Source: Faecalibacterium sp.
GTDB lineage: Bacteria; Bacillota; Clostridia; Oscillospirales; Ruminococcaceae
Assembly: GCA_020025795.1 (NCBI GenBank)
Contig: JAHHRK010000038.1
Coordinates: 1 to 14,261, forward strand
Direction: 5' to 3'
DNA: 14,261 nucleotides
A model generated the notes under the pieces. It saw only the letters and a program-made list of their open reading frames with translations, searched no databases and was not told the origin of the DNA. Positions 1-6,333 of the stretch are shown in pieces; position 1 is the stretch's first letter; each line of letters opens with the position of its first letter. The position numbers were made by a program, and so were the translations under genes.

Positions 1-1
1 C

Positions 2-19
2 ACCGTCTATCGCAAATGA
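2..19 (+). CDS. Probable last codons of an upstream gene (partial)
   Basis: One plus-strand frame reads T-V-Y-R-K and then TGA at 17-19, seven bases before a strong terminator hairpin. The other two plus frames have no stop before the hairpin. The spacing is what one expects at the end of a gene, but five codons give no clue to the product, so this is an inference from position only. Confidence 0.3.
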   Translation, partial: TVYRK

Positions 20-26
20 CATTTCA

Positions 27-59
27 CCGTCCTGCGTTGGCAGGGCGGTTTTTTATTTT
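27..59 (+). terminator. Intrinsic terminator of the upstream gene
   Basis: Nine base pairs (CCGTCCTGC with GCAGGGCGG, one G-U pair) enclose a GTTG loop and are followed by six T and a further T-rich stretch. The T-tract contains the stop codon of the convergent araC-type gene. On the minus strand the hairpin has no T-run after it, so it terminates well only for plus-strand transcripts. Confidence 0.8.
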
Positions 60-1117
60 GCTGTACTATACCTATTGCGGTAATTGCTGGGCGTCAGACG
101 ATATTCCTTTTCAAAGGCTTTATAGAAATAGGTTCGATTGGTAAAGCCCAGCTTATCGCAAATGGTCGTCACACTCCAGTGCGTACTGCGCAGCATTTGC
201 GCTGCGTAGTTCAGCCGCACCAAAAGGCAATATTCGGTAAAGGTTTTGCCAAAATTCTGTTTGATAAACCGACACAGATACGCTGCATTATAATTCAGCT
301 GCTCCGCAAGCTCCTGTTTGGTAATCACACCCTGTCGTGCGTCAACCTGCAATCGGATTGCGCTGGCCAGCTCGCTTTTATTATCGTTTCCTTTATAAAC
401 CAGCGCGCTGCGGTACAGCTCCGGCGATTCCAGCAAGCCCAGCAGCCGGCGCAAATGGCCCTGCATTAGCAGCCAGAAGCCCGTTTTCTTATGCAGCATT
501 TCTTCCATGAGCGAGTTGATTTCCTGTTCTACCGGCGGCAGCTGGCCCATTGTGGGCAATGCGGTGAAATGGCAATACGCCTTCAAAAAATCACTGTTCG
601 GCGCAAGGTGATTCAAAAAGAACTGCATGACCATTTGACCATCCGAAAAAGGCGGTTCGTTAGCCAGCAGATTTTGCACGCAGTTGGTATCCAGGCTCAG
701 GAACACACAGCTGGCAAACTGCTGGTACTGCTCCGCATGGCGCACGTTCTTATCCAGGAGGATCGCATCGCCACGGCGCAGGCAAAGACATTCATCTTCG
801 ATCCACTCGTTTACTTCGCCGTCCATCACATACAACAGTTCATAGTAATCATGGTAATGGTACTGCCGCTCCACCGGGTAATTGTTCAAAATTTGACATA
901 GTTCCTCGCTGGAGTACTTCCACTGGTGCATGCCGTCCCAATCTGCCATTAAGTACATGGCGCCGCTGCCCAGATCCACGGTCCACATACTGACCGTAAG
1001 CGAAGAAATCCAGCGCCGATAGCGGCGCAGCGACTTGGCCGGGACCGCATCCGGCGTGTCTGTCAGCTCCGTAAGGATTGCGGAATAATCATATTCTGAC
1101 ATTTCCTGCCTTTGCAT
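53..1117 (-). CDS. AraC-family transcriptional regulator with cupin sensor domain
   Basis: A 354-residue regulator. An N-terminal sugar-sensing cupin-like domain (about residues 80-150) carries the Y-H-Y-H-D-Y-Y-E-L signature at 86-93 and an R-R-G-D turn near 114-117. The C-terminal AraC DNA-binding domain has two helix-turn-helix units, about 264-286 and 314-336, with the family core G-F-T-N-R-T-Y-F-Y-K-A-F and L-T-P-S-N-Y-R. The ATG at 1117 is preferred because GAGAGG lies seven bases upstream; an in-frame TTG at 1132 overlaps that ribosome site and an ATG at 1102 has none. The gene is divergent from the MFS-GH2 operon, so by AraC-family precedent it most likely controls that operon, probably as an activator responding to the imported sugar or its product. 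Its own promoter is readable (1200-1229). Family assignment is firm; ligand and targets are inferred. Confidence 0.93.
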   Translation of the reverse strand: MQRQEMSEYDYSAILTELTDTPDAVPAKSLRRYRRWISSLTVSMWTVDLGSGAMYLMADWDGMHQWKYSSEELCQILNNYPVERQYHYHDYYELLYVMDGEVNEWIEDECLCLRRGDAILLDKNVRHAEQYQQFASCVFLSLDTNCVQNLLANEPPFSDGQMVMQFFLNHLAPNSDFLKAYCHFTALPTMGQLPPVEQEINSLMEEMLHKKTGFWLLMQGHLRRLLGLLESPELYRSALVYKGNDNKSELASAIRLQVDARQGVITKQELAEQLNYNAAYLCRFIKQNFGKTFTEYCLLVRLNYAAQMLRSTHWSVTTICDKLGFTNRTYFYKAFEKEYRLTPSNYRNRYSTAK

Positions 1118-1190
1118 ATACGCACCTCTCAAAAGTGTAAAATTTGATACAGTTTCTTCTTTTCGATAGGAAGAATGACATTGTTTTTAT

Positions 1191-1206
1191 GTACAAAAGA
1201 TTGTAC
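1191..1206. promoter_or_regulatory. Dyad overlapping the araC -10 element
   Basis: GTACAA, four bases (AAGA), then TTGTAC: a perfect inverted repeat with 6-bp arms. It covers the -10 element and probable start site of the minus-strand regulator promoter, so a bound protein would block or modulate it. Part of the symmetry could come by chance from the -10 sequence itself. Confidence 0.4.
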
Positions 1207-1229
1207 GCTATATGCAAAGAATTTGTCAA
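1200..1229 (-). promoter_or_regulatory. Promoter of the araC-type gene
   Basis: Reading the minus strand, TTGACA (1224-1229) and TACAAT (1200-1205) are separated by 18 bases, a near-consensus housekeeping promoter. Transcription would start near 1193, leaving a leader of roughly 75 bases before the ATG at 1117. Both elements lie inside dyads. No equally convincing promoter is visible on the plus strand for the MFS gene, which fits an activator-dependent promoter but does not prove it. Confidence 0.65.
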
Positions 1230-1237
1230 CGACAAAT
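1221..1237. promoter_or_regulatory. Operator-like 17-bp palindrome between divergent genes
   Basis: ATTTGTC, AAC, GACAAAT: perfect 7-bp arms with a 3-bp centre, seven bases before the MFS ribosome site (GAAGGAG, 1244-1250). It covers the -35 element of the minus-strand regulator promoter and would lie in or close to the MFS promoter or leader. Symmetric sites of this form are typical of dimeric repressors. AraC proteins more often bind direct repeats, so a second regulator is possible. Confidence 0.45.
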
Positions 1238-1258
1238 ACAAACGAAGGAGTGTAAATC

Positions 1259-2617
1259 ATGAAAGACCTTGCTGCTCAGCAACAAAAAAAGCAAAAAGAA
1301 CTGGACAAATGGAAACGTCAGCTGGCAAAAAAGCCGTATCGTGGTTATAGTGTGATGCTGATCGTTATGATCGCCCTGGTTCATCTGCTGGACGAATACG
1401 CCAGCAGCTCCTCCGGTGCTATCCAGTCCTCCATCATCAATGATTTGTTCGTAAATCAGATGGGCATGGACTACACCGCCGGCCTCTCTCTGATGTCGAT
1501 CGTGTCCTTGCTGACATTGGTTGCATCTCTGGCTGCTACCTTCTACAAAACCCTGGCCGACCGCTACGGCCGCCGCCTCTTCTTTATCCTGAGCGCTCTG
1601 GGCATGGGCAGCGGTATGCTGATTTGTGCCTGCGCAGAAAACGCATTCTTCTATTTCCTGGGCCGTACCGTGATCGGTTTCTTCACCGCAACCGACTTCC
1701 AGGTGCTGTATGCAATGGAAGTTTCTCCCGATAACAAGCGTGGTACTTTCTTCTCCATTACCAAGAGTATCGGTACGATTGGCATTGTGCTGATTGCAGT
1801 CGTGCGCGGTATGTTCATGGGTACTGACGGCGGCAACTGGCGTATCGTTTACATGGTTCCCGCAATTGCCGGTATCGGTCTGGCCATCATTGCGCTGTTT
1901 GCCTGCCGCGAAACCGACGTGTTTATGCGCCGCCGCATCGAAACGCTGGAGCGCGAACTGTCCGGCGAAGCTACCGAGCAGGACAAGCAGGAAGAAAAAG
2001 TTGGCCTGATGCCGGCTTTCCGCATGATTGTTCACAACAAGCAGCTGCTGATGCAGTTGATTTCCATGACCCTGTTTATGTGTGCTATGATGCCCTTTAC
2101 CGGCTTCTATGAATCTCTGATGACCATGAACGGCATGAGCACCGAAGCTGTTACCACCGCATTGTTTGCTTACCCCATTTCCTGGGCTGCACTGCTGTTC
2201 ATCAGCGGCTTTATCAGCGACAAAAAGGGCCGCAAGTTTACCGTTATTCTGTTCGGCGTGCTGGCTATGATTTGCCAGGTTGCTTACATCATCGGCTCCG
2301 GCGCAGGTATGCATCCGCTGATGGTTGGCCTGCTGCTGGGCGGCGCAATCGGCAGCTACTGGACCTCCAACAACAGCATCCTGCTGATGTCTGCTGAGGT
2401 TGCTCCCACCCGTCTGCGTGCTTCCGTCAACAGCGTGTTCGGCATGGTATCTCTGGTTGCATCCCTGATTGCTACTGCACTGTTTGCATGGCTGGTCACC
2501 ATTGTTCCGCTGGAGAGCCTGTGCCTGGTAGGCGGCGTTGTCATTCTGGGTCTGTCTATGCTGTTCCTGATTTTCACCACCAAAGAAACCGCAGGTATGG
2601 CACTGGACGCTGAGTAA
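1259..2617 (+). CDS. MFS transporter, sugar-porter-like
   Basis: A 452-residue major facilitator superfamily permease of the inner membrane with about twelve hydrophobic segments. The first half carries the loop 2-3 motif D-R-Y-G-R-R at 101-106. The matching second-half motif is D-K-K-G-R-K at 321-326, and a charged central loop spans about 217-258. Conserved acidic/Arg signatures E-V-S-P-D-N-K-R-G (154-162) and E-V-A-P-T-R-L-R (380-387) resemble sugar and organic-acid porters. The N-terminus has an unusually basic, Gln-rich cytoplasmic stretch of about 28 residues. The start is supported by GAAGGAG eight bases upstream. Twenty bases separate it from the GH2 gene, so the two are almost surely co-transcribed, which suggests import of the GH2 substrate. 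Family is certain; the transported compound cannot be read from sequence, and a uronide, galactoside or other oligosaccharide are all possible. Confidence 0.9.
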   Translation: MKDLAAQQQKKQKELDKWKRQLAKKPYRGYSVMLIVMIALVHLLDEYASSSSGAIQSSIINDLFVNQMGMDYTAGLSLMSIVSLLTLVASLAATFYKTLADRYGRRLFFILSALGMGSGMLICACAENAFFYFLGRTVIGFFTATDFQVLYAMEVSPDNKRGTFFSITKSIGTIGIVLIAVVRGMFMGTDGGNWRIVYMVPAIAGIGLAIIALFACRETDVFMRRRIETLERELSGEATEQDKQEEKVGLMPAFRMIVHNKQLLMQLISMTLFMCAMMPFTGFYESLMTMNGMSTEAVTTALFAYPISWAALLFISGFISDKKGRKFTVILFGVLAMICQVAYIIGSGAGMHPLMVGLLLGGAIGSYWTSNNSILLMSAEVAPTRLRASVNSVFGMVSLVASLIATALFAWLVTIVPLESLCLVGGVVILGLSMLFLIFTTKETAGMALDAE

Positions 2618-2637
2618 TCGGAGGTATAATCACAACA

Positions 2638-5070
2638 ATGGAACGCAAAACTTTATTTAACGACGGCTGGCAATTCCACATGGGCGAGCTGGAGCAAAAG
2701 CCCTGTTCTGCACGCAGCAAAACCGGTATGTGCGGCGGTGCCGCCAACCTGACCAACGCAGAAGGCGGCTTTTATCCGCTGCCGGAGCGGTTCTGGGCTT
2801 TGTTTGGTGCCCAGGGCAAAGAGGCCGGCAACCAGGTAGTACATCTGGTCCCTGAGCTGACCGATACTTGGGAACCGGTTACCCTGCCCCATGACTGGCA
2901 CATCCGCCAGGATTACATCAATCCCGGCGATACCAGCAGCCCCGAATCCGGTGTACACAACGTGGGCAGCGACAGCCTGCCCAACGGCATCGGCTACTAC
3001 CGCAAGGTATTTTCTCTGCCTGCGGAAGCGGAAGGTCAGCGTCTGTTTTTGGAGTTTGAGGGCGTCATGCACAATGCGTCCATTTGGATGAACGGCTTTT
3101 TGATTGCACAGCATTTTTCCGGCTATTCCGGATTTGCTGTGGACATCTCCGAATATGCCAACTACGGCGATGAAGGCAAAAACGCACTGCTGATCCGCAC
3201 CGACTCGGACGAGCTGGAAGGCTGGTGGAGCGATGGTGCCGGCATCTACCGTGACATTTGGCTGAACTGTGTGCCTGTGGTACATATCGCACGCGACGGC
3301 ATCTTTGCACGCTCTACCCTGCTGGAAAACGGCAGCGCCGATGTGCGTGTTTCCGCTGAAATTGAAAACAGCGGCGCCCAGGCCTGGAACGGCTCTGCCT
3401 GCTTCCGCCTGTACAACCCGAACGACGAGCTGGTTGCACAGGAGAATGCCAGTGCTTCTGCCAAGGCATTTGCACAGGACAGCACCGAGGTTACTTTCCA
3501 TCTGGATCAGCCTGCCCTGTGGGATTTAGAGAACCCCAACCTGTACCGTGTGGAAGTGGAACTGACCGACGGTGCAAGCGACAAGACCTCTGTGGCGTTC
3601 GGCGTACGCAGCGCCGTATACACCCAGAAGGGTCTGCTGCTGAACGGCAAGCTGGTGAACCTGAAGGGCGTTTGCGTCCATCAGGACTTCGCCGGTGTTG
3701 GTACTGCCATGACCCGCGACATCCTGCGCTACCGTTTGCAGCGCATCAAGGATATGGGCGGCAACGCTTACCGTTCCGCACACCATGCCGCAACCCGCAC
3801 TCTGCTGGAAGAATGCGACCGCATGGGTATTCTGGTGCTGAACGAAGTACGCCACTTTGATTTGCAGAACGAAAGCATTGCAGATCTGGAGGATATGATC
3901 CGTGGCTCCCGCAATCACCCCTCGGTGTTCATGTACTGCATGGAAAACGAGGAGTTCAGCGAATGCATGCCCCAGGGCCGCCGCATTTTGAAGCGTATGA
4001 TTGCTTTGGGCCACGCACTGGACGATACCCGTGCTTTCACTACCGCGACCCAGTTTGGCCGCGATGACGTGGATTATCTGGCACTGACCGACGTTGCCGG
4101 TTACAACTACGACAACGGTCAGGCACAGACCTTCCTGGAAGCACGCCCCGAAGGCCGCGTTATGGCTACCGAGGACGTTAGCTTCCTGTCCACCCGCGGT
4201 GTTTACGAGGATTCTCCCGAACACGGCTGGTGCGACTGCTACGAAGGCGAAAACTACTATTTCAAGATCATGCGCCGCAACGGCATTGACCCCGGCACGA
4301 TGGGCGGCGCAGTATCTTCTCTGGAGCTGACGCACACCTACTTCAACAACCGCATCAAGACCCCGCAGCTGGGCGGTATGTTCCTGTGGACTGCTTTTGA
4401 CTACCGTGGCGAGACCTTCCCCTGGAACTGGCCTGCCGTTGTCAGCAGCTACGGCGCAATGGACTACTGCGGCTTTGAAAAGGACAGCTTCTACTACTGG
4501 CGCAGCCTGTGGACCACCGAACCGATGGTTCACTGCCTGCCCAGCTGGGATCTGGCCGGTCAGGAAGGCCAGAACGTCCGCATTGAGCTGTACTCCAACT
4601 GCCAGGAAGTGGAACTGTTCGTCAACGATGTAAGCGTTGGCCGCAAGGCACATACGCTGGGCCGCGTTACCGCCTGGGACGTGACCTATCAACCCGGTAC
4701 GCTGCGCGCCGTAGGCTATAACGATGGCGCTGCGGTTGCCGAGCAAATTCACCGCACCCCCGGCCAGCCTGCTTTGCTCAAGCTGGAGCCTGTTTATGCA
4801 GGCGAGCAGGACGTTCTGGTAAAGGTAACCGTAACCGACGAGACCGGTCTGACCTGCCAGCGTGCCTGCCTGCCCGCAACCTTTACCGCCGAAGGCGGCA
4901 GCGTGATCGGCGTAGGCAACGGCGATCCTGCCTGCCACGAGTCGGATGTAAGCAACACCCGCACCACCTTTAACGGTTTGGGTATGGCTGTGGTTCGCCG
5001 CAATGGCACCGAGCCACTGACCGTAACGGTACAGGCACCCGGCCTGCCGCAGGCAAGCTGCACTTTATAA
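2638..5070 (+). CDS. Glycoside hydrolase family 2 enzyme, cytoplasmic, specificity unassigned
   Basis: An 810-residue exo-acting beta-glycosidase of family GH2. Order: jelly-roll sugar-binding domain (about 1-215, ending in the G-A-G-I-Y-R signature at 200-205), immunoglobulin-like domain (about 220-325), TIM barrel (about 330-625), then C-terminal beta domains of the DUF4982/GH2-C5 type (about 630-810). The barrel has the acid/base pair N437-E438 and the probable nucleophile E512 in A-T-E-D-V-S before a S-T-R-G-V-Y motif. L-W-T-A-F-D-Y-R-G-E is the aromatic active-site strand typical of beta-galactosidase-like members. No signal peptide is visible, so substrate must be imported, consistent with the MFS gene 20 bases upstream. 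GGAGG at 2620-2624 is the ribosome site, with a rather long 13-base gap. Odd points are a Cys-rich insertion at about 17-70 and a Y-C-M-E-N-E-E acid/base context. An NxK motif like that of beta-glucuronidases is not evident. Candidates are beta-galactosidase, beta-galacturonidase or a related activity. Confidence 0.9.
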   Translation: MERKTLFNDGWQFHMGELEQKPCSARSKTGMCGGAANLTNAEGGFYPLPERFWALFGAQGKEAGNQVVHLVPELTDTWEPVTLPHDWHIRQDYINPGDTSSPESGVHNVGSDSLPNGIGYYRKVFSLPAEAEGQRLFLEFEGVMHNASIWMNGFLIAQHFSGYSGFAVDISEYANYGDEGKNALLIRTDSDELEGWWSDGAGIYRDIWLNCVPVVHIARDGIFARSTLLENGSADVRVSAEIENSGAQAWNGSACFRLYNPNDELVAQENASASAKAFAQDSTEVTFHLDQPALWDLENPNLYRVEVELTDGASDKTSVAFGVRSAVYTQKGLLLNGKLVNLKGVCVHQDFAGVGTAMTRDILRYRLQRIKDMGGNAYRSAHHAATRTLLEECDRMGILVLNEVRHFDLQNESIADLEDMIRGSRNHPSVFMYCMENEEFSECMPQGRRILKRMIALGHALDDTRAFTTATQFGRDDVDYLALTDVAGYNYDNGQAQTFLEARPEGRVMATEDVSFLSTRGVYEDSPEHGWCDCYEGENYYFKIMRRNGIDPGTMGGAVSSLELTHTYFNNRIKTPQLGGMFLWTAFDYRGETFPWNWPAVVSSYGAMDYCGFEKDSFYYWRSLWTTEPMVHCLPSWDLAGQEGQNVRIELYSNCQEVELFVNDVSVGRKAHTLGRVTAWDVTYQPGTLRAVGYNDGAAVAEQIHRTPGQPALLKLEPVYAGEQDVLVKVTVTDETGLTCQRACLPATFTAEGGSVIGVGNGDPACHESDVSNTRTTFNGLGMAVVRRNGTEPLTVTVQAPGLPQASCTL

Positions 5071-5107
5071 CGATCCCATAATAACCCCTTCTTTTCCTTC
5101 CCCTAAC

Positions 5108-5150
5108 AAAAAGGCCGCCGACGCGTTATGCGTCAGCGGTCTTTTTGTTT
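5108..5150. terminator. Bidirectional terminator between GH2 and the membrane gene
   Basis: AAAAAGGCCGCCGACGC and GCGTCAGCGGTCTTTTT pair over 17 positions with one C-A mismatch and one G-U pair, around a GTTAT loop. A-runs and T-runs flank the stem, so it works on both strands for the convergent genes that end at 5070 and 5162. Confidence 0.9.
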
Positions 5151-5161
5151 TATCACAATTT

Positions 5162-5983
5162 TTATTCTGCTTCAGCGCACAAAATCTCTTTGCGGCTGTG
5201 CATCTTGTGCGCCAGATAGGACGGCAAATAGAACAGCGCAGGCACGATCAGGTACAACAGATACAAAATGCAGGTAACCATGCGCGGATCTCTTGCACCA
5301 AACAACTGCTCTACCAGAAAATGCTTCCCACGGAAATACATATAGTCTGCCTGAATGGGAGAATAATTGACGATATTGGCCGGGATAGACACGATCAGTC
5401 CGGGCAGGCTGGCCAGGAACATTTCCCACCATTTGGTGATGCCAGTATAGCTGTGATAGCCCGACATCAGCATCACCAGGCAGGTAAACAGCATACAGCC
5501 ATGATAAATAAACGTATGGAACGCTGCAAAGGAAATGCAGGAATAATCCATCAGCCGTGCCACCGGGTAAAGGAAATTGATCAGCGCGCCCAAAAGGCCC
5601 AGCGTACAGACATATCCGCAGGCTGCACGCTTCCACAGGCCTTTGCCCCAAATGGCAAACGGCATTGCATACATAAAAATGCTGCAAGGGTACAGCGACA
5701 AGTTTACTGTCAAATCCAATGCGTTACGGGTGCCGGCCAGGCTGTCCCATGTAATGATTGCCACTTCCAGTACAACCAGTACAGCCAACATTCTGATAAA
5801 CACCGGTTTGATCAATTCTTTGCGCTTTGCTACATAAATGGCCGAACCAATGACGATGGCCAGAACCACCGCCTCAAACACAAAGTGCAGCGGCGTAAAC
5901 AAGGTGCCCGGCAGCTCTGCTGCTGGCGGCAGATAATCCTTATGGGTAAAAAAGTTTTTCATTAGGAAGTTAAAGTTTTTCAT
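5162..5983 (-). CDS. YwaF/TIGR02206-like integral membrane protein
   Basis: A 273-residue polytopic membrane protein with seven hydrophobic helices at about 31-52, 61-80, 93-111, 119-138, 150-172, 184-201 and 236-258. It has a basic C-terminal tail. The F-H-T-F-I-Y-H-G stretch (155-162) and N-Y-S-P-I-Q-A-D-Y-M-Y (206-216) resemble the conserved core of the YwaF/TIGR02206 family, which is distantly grouped with the eukaryotic TMEM164 acyltransferases. C100 and H161, both in helices, are the natural residues to compare with that proposed Cys/His chemistry. The function of bacterial members is unknown. The chosen ATG has only a weak GGGG ribosome site three bases away. A second in-frame ATG at residue 8 begins a near-repeat (M-K-N-F-N-F, then M-K-N-F-F) but has no ribosome site at all. 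The gene is monocistronic, with promoter at 6064-6092, and convergent with GH2, so a role in sugar use is not implied. Confidence 0.72.
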   Translation of the reverse strand: MKNFNFLMKNFFTHKDYLPPAAELPGTLFTPLHFVFEAVVLAIVIGSAIYVAKRKELIKPVFIRMLAVLVVLEVAIITWDSLAGTRNALDLTVNLSLYPCSIFMYAMPFAIWGKGLWKRAACGYVCTLGLLGALINFLYPVARLMDYSCISFAAFHTFIYHGCMLFTCLVMLMSGYHSYTGITKWWEMFLASLPGLIVSIPANIVNYSPIQADYMYFRGKHFLVEQLFGARDPRMVTCILYLLYLIVPALFYLPSYLAHKMHSRKEILCAEAE

Positions 5984-6063
5984 ATGTCCCCTTTTATTGC
6001 TTTATCCGCCCATTTCTCCAGGCAGTTTGTACGCATTTTCGATGTTTTATGGCAAACACTATT

Positions 6064-6092
6064 ATTATACTGGATGGCCGCCGGCTTTTCCA
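6064..6092 (-). promoter_or_regulatory. Promoter of the membrane-protein gene
   Basis: On the minus strand TGGAAA (6087-6092) and a perfect TATAAT (6064-6069) are spaced by 17 bases. The -35 matches consensus at four of six positions. The start would fall near 6057, giving a leader of about 75 bases. Confidence 0.55.
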
Positions 6093-6095
6093 GTA
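6068..6095. promoter_or_regulatory. Dyad spanning the -35 and -10 of the membrane-gene promoter
   Basis: TACTGGA (6068-6074) and TCCAGTA (6089-6095) form perfect 7-bp arms 14 bases apart, with GCCGGC inside the spacer. One arm touches the -10 and the other covers the -35, the classic placement of a repressor operator. A further CCTGGAT half-site-like sequence occurs at 6128-6134. Confidence 0.4.
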
Positions 6096-6133
6096 CTTTC
6101 ACAGATTAAACATCTTTTGTAGATTTTCCTGGA

Positions 6134-6139
6134 TATACT
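6134..6139 (+). promoter_or_regulatory. uxuA: Possible -10 element for the uxuA operon
   Basis: TATACT on the plus strand just beyond the 3' end of the araC relic. No good -35 lies 16-18 bases upstream. An alternative pair is TTCACA (6098-6103) and TAGATT (6120-6125) with a 16-base spacer. Either would give a leader of roughly 190-200 bases running antisense through the relic. No better promoter is visible closer to uxuA. Confidence 0.25.
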
Positions 6140-6150
6140 AATTTCATGAA

Positions 6151-6280
6151 TTATCGATCGATTTGTGCCGCAAACTCTCTTGGACTGATGCCATATTCCG
6201 CTTTGAACGCATGGTAGAAGCTGGCGTAGTCGCCAAAGCCGCCCAACGTATGCGGCACGAGAAAAATCTGAATCGGAAAA
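6151..6280 (-). pseudogene. 3' remnant of an AraC-family regulator, frameshifted
   Basis: The minus strand encodes the last half of an AraC DNA-binding domain: G-F-G-D-Y-A-S-F-Y-H-A-F-K, then E-Y-G-I-S-P-R-E-F, stop at 6151-6153. This is the second helix-turn-helix and C-terminal signature of the family. The preceding part, S-D-S-D-F-S-R-A-A-Y-V-G, continues in another frame that switches at 6241-6244. A GTT-GGGC-GGC-TTT run there looks like a small insertion or duplication in an original V-G-F. Nothing resembling the first helix-turn-helix or a sensor domain lies further upstream; uxuA and its ribosome site begin there instead. It is therefore a decayed gene end, not a working regulator. It is not a copy of the intact AraC gene at 53-1117, whose matching segment differs (G-F-T-N-R-T-Y). 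Confidence 0.75.
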
Positions 6281-6311
6281 CGCTTTGGCATCATCCCTTT
6301 TTGCCAAGGCG
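6281..6311. promoter_or_regulatory. Dyad/hairpin directly upstream of the uxuA ribosome site
   Basis: CGCTTTGGCA (6281-6290) and TGCCAAGGCG (6302-6311) are 10-bp inverted arms with one mismatch that becomes a G-U pair in uxuA-strand RNA; the loop is 11 bases. It ends nine bases before GGAGGA. No T-run follows on the plus strand, so it is not a plus terminator. On the minus strand TTTT follows, so it could be a weak terminator left from the lost araC context. Otherwise it could be an operator or a leader hairpin. Confidence 0.45.
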
Positions 6312-6333
6312 CGTAGAAATGGAGGAATTGCAT

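Noticed and set aside
1226..2314. Long minus-strand open frame (362 codons) opposite the MFS gene
   Set aside because: It is antisense to a clear transporter gene, its product is rich in His, Gln and Asn with no recognisable domain, and it has no ribosome site. It is a by-product of codon bias in the real gene.
4621..4700. Beta-glucuronidase call based on proximity to uxuA
   Set aside because: The GH2 gene is in a different, terminated operon and no NxK motif is evident where glucuronidases carry it, so naming it uidA would go beyond the evidence.
3526..4938. Long minus-strand open frame (470 codons) opposite the GH2 gene
   Set aside because: Antisense to catalytic GH2 sequence, no domain pattern, low-complexity Ala/Val/Gly/His composition; explained by GC-rich codon bias.
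5198..5965. Plus-strand open frame (255 codons) opposite the membrane-protein gene
   Set aside because: No ribosome site and a basic, Gln/His-rich composition typical of the antisense of hydrophobic codons.
6153..6162. ATCGATCGAT palindrome
   Set aside because: It is self-complementary, but it lies within the last codons of the AraC relic and is short and simple enough to arise by chance.
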